A stretch of DNA of 21,723 nt, from the NCBI GenBank assembly GCA_002441095.1, contig DJVG01000006.1:1-21723 (forward strand). Reading direction: 5' to 3'. The stretch's first letter is position 1. Each line of letters begins with the position of its first letter. The stretch comes from Elusimicrobia bacterium UBA6262. GTDB lineage: Bacteria > CAYTYR01 > UBA6262. The position numbers and the translations under genes were made by a program. Positions 1-6,118 of the stretch are shown piece after piece. A model generated the notes under the pieces. It did no database searches and was not told the DNA's origin. It was given only the letters and a program-made list of their open reading frames with translations.

Positions 1-25
1 TTTGCCAGGGTTATTGATGCTTTTG

Positions 26-47
26 TCCCGATATAGCTATATCGGGA
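26..47. repeat. Perfect 22-bp palindrome upstream of the hydrolase gene
   Basis: The two 11-bp arms are exact reverse complements around the centre TAGCTA, with a CCCGATA core on the left and TATCGGG on the right. It is followed by AAGACAGGACC. A similar core (CCGATAA...TCGG) occurs in hairpins near 10514 and 14263. It could be the transcription end of a gene lying before the window, or a copy of a dispersed palindromic element. There is no U-tract for a classical terminator. Confidence 0.6.
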
Positions 48-102
48 AGACAGGACCCCAAGTAAAACATTTTATTGATACACGGTAATCAATACTAATT
101 TT

Positions 103-996
103 ATGACTAATTATTTTAACATACATGTTCCTGTTTGGGTTTCAATAGCAGTAGTAATTGTCGCTCTGACGATTATATGGGGGTGGGGGGCGTCGCGCCT
201 TATCTTAACCCCGCCACGGTATGACCTGGACACTAAACCTTCAGAACTGAATATGTCCTATGAAGATGTGACCTTTTCCTCTACCGATGGTATTCAAACC
301 AGCGGTTTTTTTATCCCCGGCAAAAACACAAAACCTACGGTCATCGTTCTGCATGGTTATGGTACCAATAAAAGCGATGTACTGACCTTTGCGGAAATGC
401 TGCATCACCATGATTATAATGTCCTGGTTTTTGATTTTCGCGGACATGGGCAAACCAAGGGGAAATGTACCCTGGGCTATAACGAGACCAGGGATTTGGC
501 AGGCGCGGTGAATTACTTAGCGACCCGCAAGGACATTGACCAGACTAAGATCGGAGTGCTTGGCTGTTCCATGGGAGCTAATGTCGCTATTATCGGGGCG
601 GCTAGTGACCAGCGGATCAAAGCGATCGTTGCAGACAGTGGGTTTGCTTCTTTTGAAAAGACCGTTACCAGGTTTGCTAAATTATTTTATAACTTACCCA
701 AGTATCCTTTTGTACCACCGGCCATATGGTTTGCCGAATTACGTGCTGGTTTTAATGCTAAGAAAGCCGATGCTACCAAATATATCGGGATGATCGCGCC
801 CCAGGCAGTCTTTATCATCGGCGGGGCCAATGATGTACGGATACCGCCGGTGAACCAGGATGACTTGTTTAAGGCCGCTGGCGAGCCGAAGCAGTTGTGG
901 ATAGCGCCGGAAGCGGATCATCTGGAAGTGCGAAGTCTGTGGCCGAGGGAATATGAGGAAAAGGTCATCGCCTTTTTTGACAAGTATCTTAAATAG
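103..996 (+). CDS. Membrane-anchored alpha/beta hydrolase (serine hydrolase)
   Basis: This 297-residue protein has an N-terminal hydrophobic segment (about residues 8-30) that should anchor it in the inner membrane, followed by an alpha/beta-hydrolase fold. The HGYG oxyanion-hole segment lies near residue 84. The nucleophile elbow GCSMG places the catalytic serine at S156. D244 (in GGANDVRIPP) and H273 (in EADHLEV) complete a plausible triad. It resembles the BAAT/DUF-type hydrolases related to prolyl oligopeptidase and often annotated as dienelactone-hydrolase-like. The substrate cannot be read from sequence; an esterase or peptidase role is only a family-level guess. The gene stands alone, separated from nfeD by a 190-bp repeat array. 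Confidence 0.85.
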   Translation: MTNYFNIHVPVWVSIAVVIVALTIIWGWGASRLILTPPRYDLDTKPSELNMSYEDVTFSSTDGIQTSGFFIPGKNTKPTVIVLHGYGTNKSDVLTFAEMLHHHDYNVLVFDFRGHGQTKGKCTLGYNETRDLAGAVNYLATRKDIDQTKIGVLGCSMGANVAIIGAASDQRIKAIVADSGFASFEKTVTRFAKLFYNLPKYPFVPPAIWFAELRAGFNAKKADATKYIGMIAPQAVFIIGGANDVRIPPVNQDDLFKAAGEPKQLWIAPEADHLEVRSLWPREYEEKVIAFFDKYLK

Positions 997-1006
997 CCTA
1001 TTATTG

Positions 1007-1197
1007 CAGGATATCAGGTCATCAGGAAACCAGGAAGAGGGGACCAGTGTATCAGGGAATCAGGTCAGCAGGGAATCAGAAAGTCATAGTATCAAGCTTT
1101 TCCTGATGTCCTGATCTTCTGATATCCTGTTATCCTGAAGCTTTATTAACCTGATAACCACATCCTGATACCCTGATATACTGATAGCCGTATTTAA
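1007..1197. repeat. Period-8 ATCAGG array with inverted second half
   Basis: The left half (about 1007-1096) repeats CAGG-containing 8-mers such as TATCAGGG and AATCAGGT. The right half (about 1105-1197) carries the complementary words TCCTGATG, TCCTGATC and CCTGATAC at the same 8-bp spacing. The two halves can pair as one long imperfect hairpin. It fills almost the whole gap between the hydrolase and nfeD. Its words ATCAGGTCAGCAGG and GCAGGGAATCAG recur exactly in the dnaK 3' end. Confidence 0.85.
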
Positions 1198-1250
1198 GGT
1201 TGATTAAGGATATATTTTGTTGATACTCGAAAGTTGTAAAGGAGCGTGTT

Positions 1251-1688
1251 ATGGATTGGAAAAATCCTGTTATGGTCTGGATTATTGTGGCAGTAGCATT
1301 TTTCATTATTGAGATAATCACCCCAGGTGTTTTTATGTATGCCTGTTTCGGTTTAGGGGCTATCTGTGCCAGCCTGATTTTTTGGCTTTTCGGTAATGTC
1401 TGGCTGTCTTGGGCTGTTTTTATTGTTGTTTCTGTCATAAGCGTAATTGTTTCCCGGCCATTGGCGGAAAAGTTTGCCGGTAAATCTGCCCGGCTGGCAA
1501 ATACTGATGCTGTTATTGGCAAAAAAGGTAAGGTAACTGTCACGCTCGATCCAGAAAAAAATGAAGGACGAGTCATAGTAGACCGGGAAGATTGGCGCGC
1601 GGAAGCAGATGAAAGGATAGAACAAGGGGAGATAATCGAAGTACTGAAAGTCGAAGGAACGCATTTGTATGTGAAAAAATCAAGTTGA
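1251..1688 (+). CDS. NfeD-family membrane protein (short form)
   Basis: This 145-residue protein has two or three hydrophobic segments in residues 5-62, then a soluble C-terminal OB-fold of about 70 residues (VIGKKGKVTVTLDPEKNEGRV region through EVLKVEGTHLYVKK). That is the layout of the short NfeD1b/YbbK-like group. It lacks the ClpP-like protease domain of long NfeD proteins. Short NfeD proteins are typically encoded next to an SPFH-domain protein and are thought to work with it in membrane microdomain organisation or membrane-protein quality control; the same pairing is seen here. An AAAGGAG ribosome-binding site at 1238-1244 supports the ATG start. Confidence 0.88.
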   Translation: MDWKNPVMVWIIVAVAFFIIEIITPGVFMYACFGLGAICASLIFWLFGNVWLSWAVFIVVSVISVIVSRPLAEKFAGKSARLANTDAVIGKKGKVTVTLDPEKNEGRVIVDREDWRAEADERIEQGEIIEVLKVEGTHLYVKKSS

Positions 1689-1689
1689 C

Positions 1690-1754
1690 GGGTTTCAGGT
1701 CACGAGTTTCGGGTTGAATTAAAACTCGCAACTCGCAACCGGTAACTCGCAACT
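1690..1754. repeat. Period-7 AACTCGC array with inverted halves
   Basis: The left part holds GGGTTTC, GAGTTTC and GGGTTGA in 7-bp register. The right part holds AACTCGC copies in 7-bp register. The halves are complementary, so the nfeD-SPFH gap can fold into a hairpin. The same AACTCGC family recurs at 14691-14745 and 16191-16277. Confidence 0.85.
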
Positions 1755-1775
1755 GTATTTAAAAGGAGGGAATGT

Positions 1776-2663
1776 ATGGGATTTGTATATTTTGTAGTAG
1801 CTTTGTTTGCCTTTATTTTTGGGTTCAATGCTTTATGGCGGATCAGGCCATTTGAAAAAGGACTGGTAGAAAGATTGGGCAAATTTAACCGCTTGCTTGA
1901 TCCAGGGCTGAATTTTGTATTGCCGTTCATTGATACTGTCCGCAAAGTAGATATGCGTGAGCAAGTCATAGATGTTCCGCCGCAAGAAGTGATTACCAAG
2001 GATAATGTAGGGGTCACTGTAGACGCGGTGATTTATTTTAAAGTCACAGATCCGTTTAAAGTAGCCTATAATGTAGCTAATTTCCAATATGCTGCCTTGA
2101 AGTTGGCGCAAACTAATCTGCGTAACGAAATCGGTAACCTGGAGCTGGACCAGACCCTGACCAGCCGCGAGAAGATCAATGTCCAATTGCGCCAGATGCT
2201 GGATGATGCTACTGATGCCTGGGGTGTGAAAGTAAGCCGTGTGGAAATACAGCGTATTGAGCCGCCGCGGGATATTACCGATGCTATGAGCCGCCAAATG
2301 AAAGCGGAACGTGATAAACGGGCGGCGATCCTCGATGCAGAGGGATTCAAACAGGCAGCAATTCTGAAGGCTGAAGGAGAGAAAACATCCAATATCTTGT
2401 CTGCTGAAGGCAAAAAGCAATCCCAGGTATTGATCGCCGAGGGCGAAGGGGCGGCTATTCAGACTGTATTTAATGCTATCCATAATGGTAAGCCGACAGC
2501 TGATCTGCTGGCAGTGAAATATCTCGAAGCCTTAGCCAAAATAGCTGATGGCAAAGCCACTAAAGTCTTCCTGCCCATAGAATCGGTGAAATCATTGGGT
2601 AGCGTGGCGGCTATAGCTGAAATGTTCAAGGAAACCAAGTCGGAAGATGCGGCTAAGAAATAG
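1776..2663 (+). CDS. SPFH/stomatin-like membrane scaffold protein (QmcA/paraslipin type)
   Basis: This 295-residue protein has one N-terminal membrane segment (residues 2-20). An SPFH/band-7 domain follows (about 20-180), with the characteristic RPFEKGLVERLGKF and PGLNFVLPFID stretches. An Ala/Glu-rich coiled-coil follows (about 180-240, with repeated AEG motifs), as in stomatins and QmcA. These proteins oligomerise into membrane rings or scaffolds and act in membrane-protease regulation or microdomain formation. It is paired with the upstream nfeD gene, which favours the QmcA/paraslipin group over HflC/HflK. AAGGAGGG at 1763-1770 is a strong ribosome-binding site for the ATG. Confidence 0.92.
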   Translation: MGFVYFVVALFAFIFGFNALWRIRPFEKGLVERLGKFNRLLDPGLNFVLPFIDTVRKVDMREQVIDVPPQEVITKDNVGVTVDAVIYFKVTDPFKVAYNVANFQYAALKLAQTNLRNEIGNLELDQTLTSREKINVQLRQMLDDATDAWGVKVSRVEIQRIEPPRDITDAMSRQMKAERDKRAAILDAEGFKQAAILKAEGEKTSNILSAEGKKQSQVLIAEGEGAAIQTVFNAIHNGKPTADLLAVKYLEALAKIADGKATKVFLPIESVKSLGSVAAIAEMFKETKSEDAAKK

Positions 2664-2754
2664 TTGCGAAACAGCGGAACTTATGGCATTCTTATATAAA
2701 GCGATATTACTCTATCGGGTTTCCTAACCGACTACCGTCCAACGAGGATTTTAC

Positions 2755-3879
2755 ATGGGTGTAGGCCTGTATATTCATTTTCCTTTTTGCCAGCAGAAGT
2801 GTCGTTACTGCGATTTTAACTCTTATGCCGGCATGGAACACCTTTTGCCTAAGTATCTGGCGGCGATACAGCAAGAGCTGTTTATGTATAAGGTCCATGT
2901 TTCAGTAGTGGATACTATATATATCGGTGGGGGAACGCCCAGCTTATTGTCAATTAATGATGTTACCAGGCTATTTGACTCTATCCGGCGTAACTTCTTT
3001 ATTGCTGACCGGGCAGAGGTCACTATGGAAGTCAATCCCGGCAGCTGCACTTTGGAGAAGCTGAAAGTGATCAGGATGAACGGGGTCAACCGCCTGAGTA
3101 TCGGTCTGCAGTCCTTTAATAATGAATCTCTCGGGAAAATGGGCCGCATTCATTCGGTGGAAGATTTTATCAAGACCTATCAAAATGCCCTGGCTGCCGG
3201 ATTCACTAATATCAATGTGGACCTGATCTATGGTCTACCCTGGCAGACCGGTGAAGAGTGGCAGGATACTTTAGCCGGGGTCGTGGAGCTGAATCCGGAG
3301 CATATTTCCTTGTATTCACTGACCATTGAGCACGATACGCCTTTTGGGCGGGACCTGAAAGCCGGCAAGATCACCAAAATAGACGAAGAATTAGAAGCAG
3401 AAATGTACGAAAATGCAGTCAAACTGCTCAAAGCCAACGGCTATGAACATTACGAGATATCCAATTTTGCTAAGCCTGGCCGGCGCTGCCGTCATAACCA
3501 GATCTACTGGCGCAATGAAGACTATGTGGGCATCGGGGCCGGAGCTACCTCATATATGGGCAGGGTGCGCTTTACTAATGTGAAAGAAATACCGCAATAT
3601 ATAGAAAAAGTATTTGGCAATGTCTATGCCACGAATGAAAAAGAAACACTGAAACTGGAAAAGATAATTGGCGAGACCATCATGTTGAATCTAAGGATGC
3701 TTGATGGTTTTAAGATAGATGATTTAAGAAAAAGGTTCAAGATGGATATTGATGAATTATATGGCCCTACGATTAGGGTCCTGTCTAACCAGGGATTACT
3801 GAAAGAAGAAGAAGGCATGGTGAAGCTTACTGAGCATGGCCTGATGATCGCTAACCAGGTATTTCAGCGCTTTGTTTAA
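2755..3879 (+). CDS. hemW: HemW-like radical SAM protein (heme chaperone, oxygen-independent coproporphyrinogen oxidase family)
   Basis: This 374-residue protein begins with YIHFPFC and carries the radical-SAM cluster motif CX3CX2C at C12, C16 and C19. The GGGTPSLL segment near residue 60 and EVNPGSCT near 97 are typical of the HemN/HemW family. Downstream motifs include RLSIGLQSF, NVDLIYGLPWQT and the C-terminal wing LRMLDGFKIDDLRKRF. HemW proteins bind a 4Fe-4S cluster and are heme-trafficking proteins, distinct from the true coproporphyrinogen dehydrogenase HemN. The length and the near-terminal CX3CX2C motif fit HemW. In many bacteria hemW lies directly upstream of hrcA; here a small secreted-protein gene lies between them. 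Confidence 0.92.
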   Translation: MGVGLYIHFPFCQQKCRYCDFNSYAGMEHLLPKYLAAIQQELFMYKVHVSVVDTIYIGGGTPSLLSINDVTRLFDSIRRNFFIADRAEVTMEVNPGSCTLEKLKVIRMNGVNRLSIGLQSFNNESLGKMGRIHSVEDFIKTYQNALAAGFTNINVDLIYGLPWQTGEEWQDTLAGVVELNPEHISLYSLTIEHDTPFGRDLKAGKITKIDEELEAEMYENAVKLLKANGYEHYEISNFAKPGRRCRHNQIYWRNEDYVGIGAGATSYMGRVRFTNVKEIPQYIEKVFGNVYATNEKETLKLEKIIGETIMLNLRMLDGFKIDDLRKRFKMDIDELYGPTIRVLSNQGLLKEEEGMVKLTEHGLMIANQVFQRFV

Positions 3880-3889
3880 TACAGAACAC

Positions 3890-3918
3890 TTGAAAAATAC
3901 GAAATATCGTGTTATATT
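3890..3918 (+). promoter_or_regulatory. Sigma-70-type promoter for the PWW-repeat gene
   Basis: TTGAAA (3890-3895) and TATATT (3913-3918) are separated by exactly 17 bp. The gap has no repeat array. The pair sits 37 bp before the ATG of the small secreted protein, which gives that gene its own transcription unit. Confidence 0.7.
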
Positions 3919-3954
3919 CATATAAGGAAGACTAGAATAGCGGGAGAAAGGCGT

Positions 3955-4296
3955 ATGAAGTATATTATTATCCTATTGCTATGTATTTTATTATGGGCAA
4001 ATGCAGCTTTGGCTGTGCCTACCCATAATATATCACCGGAAGAACGCAAGTCTTTGCCTTGGTGGGGCAAAGACCGGCCTGTGCGTGAAGAAGCTGTGGC
4101 CAATCCCTGGTGGGATAGTAATAAGCCGGTCCGTCCTCCGGTAGCCGAAAGGCCCTGGTGGGATAAAGACCGTATTGTCCGTCCGCCATCACCTATAGAA
4201 GCTGAAAGATCTGAAAAATACGCTAATAACCGGGGTAAGCAGAAGACCACCAATAGCGTCAAGATGTCTCTTAAATTGGATAAAATGGAAGACTAA
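3955..4296 (+). CDS. Small secreted protein with three 16-residue PWW repeats, function unknown
   Basis: I do not recognise this 113-residue protein. Residues 1-20 form a clear signal peptide (basic start, hydrophobic core, cleavage after ALA). The mature part carries three repeats of exactly 16 residues: PWW starts at residues 35, 51 and 67, and VR follows at 43, 59 and 75. The consensus is PWW(D/G)KD(R/K)PVRPP. The tail (about 85-113) is charged and looks disordered. The product should be exported to the periplasm or beyond. Paired tryptophans spaced evenly and followed by basic and proline-rich residues suggest a binding or wall-associated peptide, but this is inference. The gene has a good ribosome-binding site (GGGAGAAAGG) and its own promoter. 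It lies immediately before the CIRCE-controlled heat-shock operon. Confidence 0.75.
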   Translation: MKYIIILLLCILLWANAALAVPTHNISPEERKSLPWWGKDRPVREEAVANPWWDSNKPVRPPVAERPWWDKDRIVRPPSPIEAERSEKYANNRGKQKTTNSVKMSLKLDKMED

Positions 4297-4327
4297 TGAT
4301 ACAATAAACAGCCTGTATATTTTTCCC

Positions 4328-4356
4328 TTGACAGGTTTTTATAGTTGTGATAAAAT
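4328..4356 (+). promoter_or_regulatory. Promoter of the hrcA-grpE-dnaK-dnaJ operon
   Basis: TTGACA (4328-4333) and TAAAAT (4351-4356) are separated by 17 bp and are close to the sigma-70 consensus. The last base of the -10 element is the first base of the CIRCE operator, so HrcA binding would cover the transcription start. Confidence 0.88.
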
Positions 4357-4382
4357 TAGCACTCTAGATGATAGAGTGCTAA
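4356..4382. promoter_or_regulatory. CIRCE operator (HrcA binding site)
   Basis: TTAGCACTC (4356-4364), a 9-bp spacer (4365-4373) and GAGTGCTAA (4374-4382) form the perfect consensus CIRCE inverted repeat. It lies over the transcription start, 38 bp before hrcA. HrcA bound here represses the operon until heat shock titrates GroE or denatures HrcA. No second CIRCE is visible before dnaK or dnaJ. Confidence 0.97.
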
Positions 4383-4420
4383 TTTATTTTAACCTTTAAT
4401 TACAGCTGTAAAGGATAGGT

Positions 4421-5491
4421 ATGTCCAAAATATCTTTGGAAGAACGCAAACAGAAAATATTGCAGATCGTTATTCACCATTATATTCGCTCTGGCAAACC
4501 AGTGGGCTCAGAGACTATTATTGAAAAAAACAAACTGGAAGTAAGTCCGGCGACAGTGCGTAATATCCTGGCGGTCTTGGAAAAAGAGGGCTATCTGACC
4601 CATCCGCATACTTCCAGCGGCCGGGTGCCTACTGATAAAGGGTATCGTTTTTATGTGGACAGCCTGATGCAGCTGCAGCAGTTAACCCAGGAAGAGGAAC
4701 AGCGCATAGAAAAAGAGTATGAATCCCAGCGCGGGGCCTTGGACTCAGTCATGCAGGAAACCAGCAAGATGTTATCAATGCTCTCCCATTATACCGGGTT
4801 TGTGTTAACCCCGAGCCCGGCTGTTGACCACTTAAAACGCTTAGAGCTGGTCAAATTAGACCGGGACAGGATCCTGGCAGTGCTGGTCACTGATGCCGGC
4901 TTGATCCGCCATAAGATCATGGAAATTGAACAGGATGTGAATTCCAGTGAATTGGTCAGCATTAACCGCCTGCTCAATAAGAATGTGTATGGCATCAGCG
5001 TCAATGATATCGGTGCGGAAATATTTAAGCGGCTGCAGCAGGAAAAGATCAAGCAGGTTAAATATATCAGCATTATGGAAAAACTGGTGCAGCAGGCGTT
5101 TGCCTTGGATGAAGAAGGAGAATTGTACCTGGAGGGCGCCAGTAATATTCTCAGCCAGCCTGATTTTGCCGATTATGAAAAAGTCCGTAACATTTTTAAG
5201 GTGATCGATGAGAAAAAAATGCTCTGTGAACTGCTGGAAGAAAAAGTAAGCCATGAAGGGACTAAAGTCATTATCGGAGAAGAAACGCCCTGTAAAGAAC
5301 TGCAGGAATGCAGTATTGTTACATCCACCTATCGGGCCGGGGATAAGACCCTTGGCGCTTTAGGCATCATCGGGCCAAAGCGGATGGAATATTCCAAGAT
5401 GATCGCCCTGGTAGATTATTTTTCTAAGCTGATCAATAAGACCTTAAGCCGGCCGACAAAGGAGTTAAAGCGTGAACCAGGAAAAAAATAA
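4421..5491 (+). CDS. hrcA: Heat-inducible transcription repressor HrcA
   Basis: This 356-residue protein has an N-terminal winged-helix DNA-binding domain (about 1-75), with the family motifs KPVGSETI, SPATVRNILAVLEKEGYL and HTSSGRVPTDKGYR. A GAF-like dimerisation domain and an inserted domain follow. The C-terminal LGALGIIGPKRMEYSKMIALVDYFSKLI motif region is diagnostic. HrcA represses chaperone genes by binding CIRCE, and a perfect CIRCE overlaps this gene's own promoter, so it is autoregulated. AAAGGAT precedes the ATG at good spacing. The stop codon overlaps the start of grpE by 20 bp, which implies translational coupling. Confidence 0.97.
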   Translation: MSKISLEERKQKILQIVIHHYIRSGKPVGSETIIEKNKLEVSPATVRNILAVLEKEGYLTHPHTSSGRVPTDKGYRFYVDSLMQLQQLTQEEEQRIEKEYESQRGALDSVMQETSKMLSMLSHYTGFVLTPSPAVDHLKRLELVKLDRDRILAVLVTDAGLIRHKIMEIEQDVNSSELVSINRLLNKNVYGISVNDIGAEIFKRLQQEKIKQVKYISIMEKLVQQAFALDEEGELYLEGASNILSQPDFADYEKVRNIFKVIDEKKMLCELLEEKVSHEGTKVIIGEETPCKELQECSIVTSTYRAGDKTLGALGIIGPKRMEYSKMIALVDYFSKLINKTLSRPTKELKREPGKK

Positions 5492-6017
5492 TGAGGAAAA
5501 AAGCCAGGAACATCTGGCCCTGGAACAAAAACTGAATGAACTGGCTTTACTGCAGGAATCCCTGGCAGAGCAAAAGAAAAAAGCCACAGAATACTATGAC
5601 CAGCTCTTGCGCCTGAAAGCGGAATTTGAGAATTATCGCCGGAGAGTGGAAAAAGAAAAACTGGACCTGGTGAAATTTGGCCAGGAAGATGTGCTGTTAA
5701 AAATGCTGCCATTCATCGATAATGTTGACCGGGCTTTGAAAGCTGCTCGTGAACATGATAATCATAAGACAATATTAGAAGGGTTGGTGATGATCGAAAA
5801 GGAATTCAAACAATTTTTAAAACAGGAAGGGGTTGAGCAGATCAGAACCCAGAAAGAGAAACTGGATCCCAGTTTGCATCATGTGGTTAGCCAGGAGGAA
5901 AGCCCTGAACATGAAGATGATGATATTCTGGAAGAGATCCAGAAGGGATATAGTTTTAAGGGTAAAGTGATCCGGCCGTCACTGGTAAAAGTTGCGAAAA
6001 AGAAAAATTCCGCCTAA
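5472..6017 (+). CDS. grpE: Nucleotide exchange factor GrpE
   Basis: This 181-residue protein has a long charged coiled-coil (about 5-75) ending in the family motif AEFENYRRRVEKE. DNVDRAL follows near residue 87. The C-terminal beta domain ends with GYSFKGKVIRPSLVKVAKK. GrpE releases ADP from DnaK and is a homodimer. The start is GTG, 20 bp inside hrcA, and is supported by AAAGGAG at 5458-5464; no in-frame ATG lies near it. The stop codon sits in the loop of a short hairpin (TCCGCC-TAA-GGCGGA, 6009-6023). Confidence 0.96.
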   Translation: MNQEKNNEEKSQEHLALEQKLNELALLQESLAEQKKKATEYYDQLLRLKAEFENYRRRVEKEKLDLVKFGQEDVLLKMLPFIDNVDRALKAAREHDNHKTILEGLVMIEKEFKQFLKQEGVEQIRTQKEKLDPSLHHVVSQEESPEHEDDDILEEIQKGYSFKGKVIRPSLVKVAKKKNSA

Positions 6018-6023
6018 GGCGGA
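6009..6023. repeat. Short hairpin with the grpE stop codon in its loop
   Basis: TCCGCC and GGCGGA flank the TAA stop codon of grpE exactly. The stem is 6 bp, GC-rich, with a 3-nt loop. No U-tract follows, so it is unlikely to terminate transcription. It lies beside the GATTACACA array and could slow ribosome or exonuclease movement. Confidence 0.6.
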
Positions 6024-6027
6024 CAGG

Positions 6028-6068
6028 GATTACACAGATTAATAGAGCGAGATTACACCGATTAATGC
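6028..6068. repeat. Period-9 GATTACACA array (half array)
   Basis: Units GATTACACA, GATTAATAG, GATTACACC and GATTAATGC lie in 9-bp register with one 5-bp break. No inverted partner is present locally. The 17 bp at 6049-6065 are the exact reverse complement of 16827-16843, in the array after rnpB. The array lies in the grpE-dnaK gap. Confidence 0.8.
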
Positions 6069-6118
6069 GATAGCAATAAACACTAATAATAAAAACAAAA
6101 AAGGAGAAGGAGGAATTT

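Noticed and set aside
1..36. Possible C-terminal tail of a gene before the window (open to TAG at 34-36)
   Set aside because: Only about 11 codons are visible and the stop falls inside the palindrome; there is not enough sequence to support a gene.
1007..1197. CRISPR array
   Set aside because: The period is 8 bp with imperfect units and no spacers; no cas gene is in the window.
1130..1576. Minus-strand frame of 148 codons
   Set aside because: It runs antisense to nfeD and into the ATCAGG array, with no recognisable product; nfeD on the + strand is well supported.
4311..4340. Terminator after the PWW-repeat gene (CCTGT/ACAGG followed by T5)
   Set aside because: The stem is only 5 bp with a long loop, and its 3' arm is the -35 region of the hrcA promoter.
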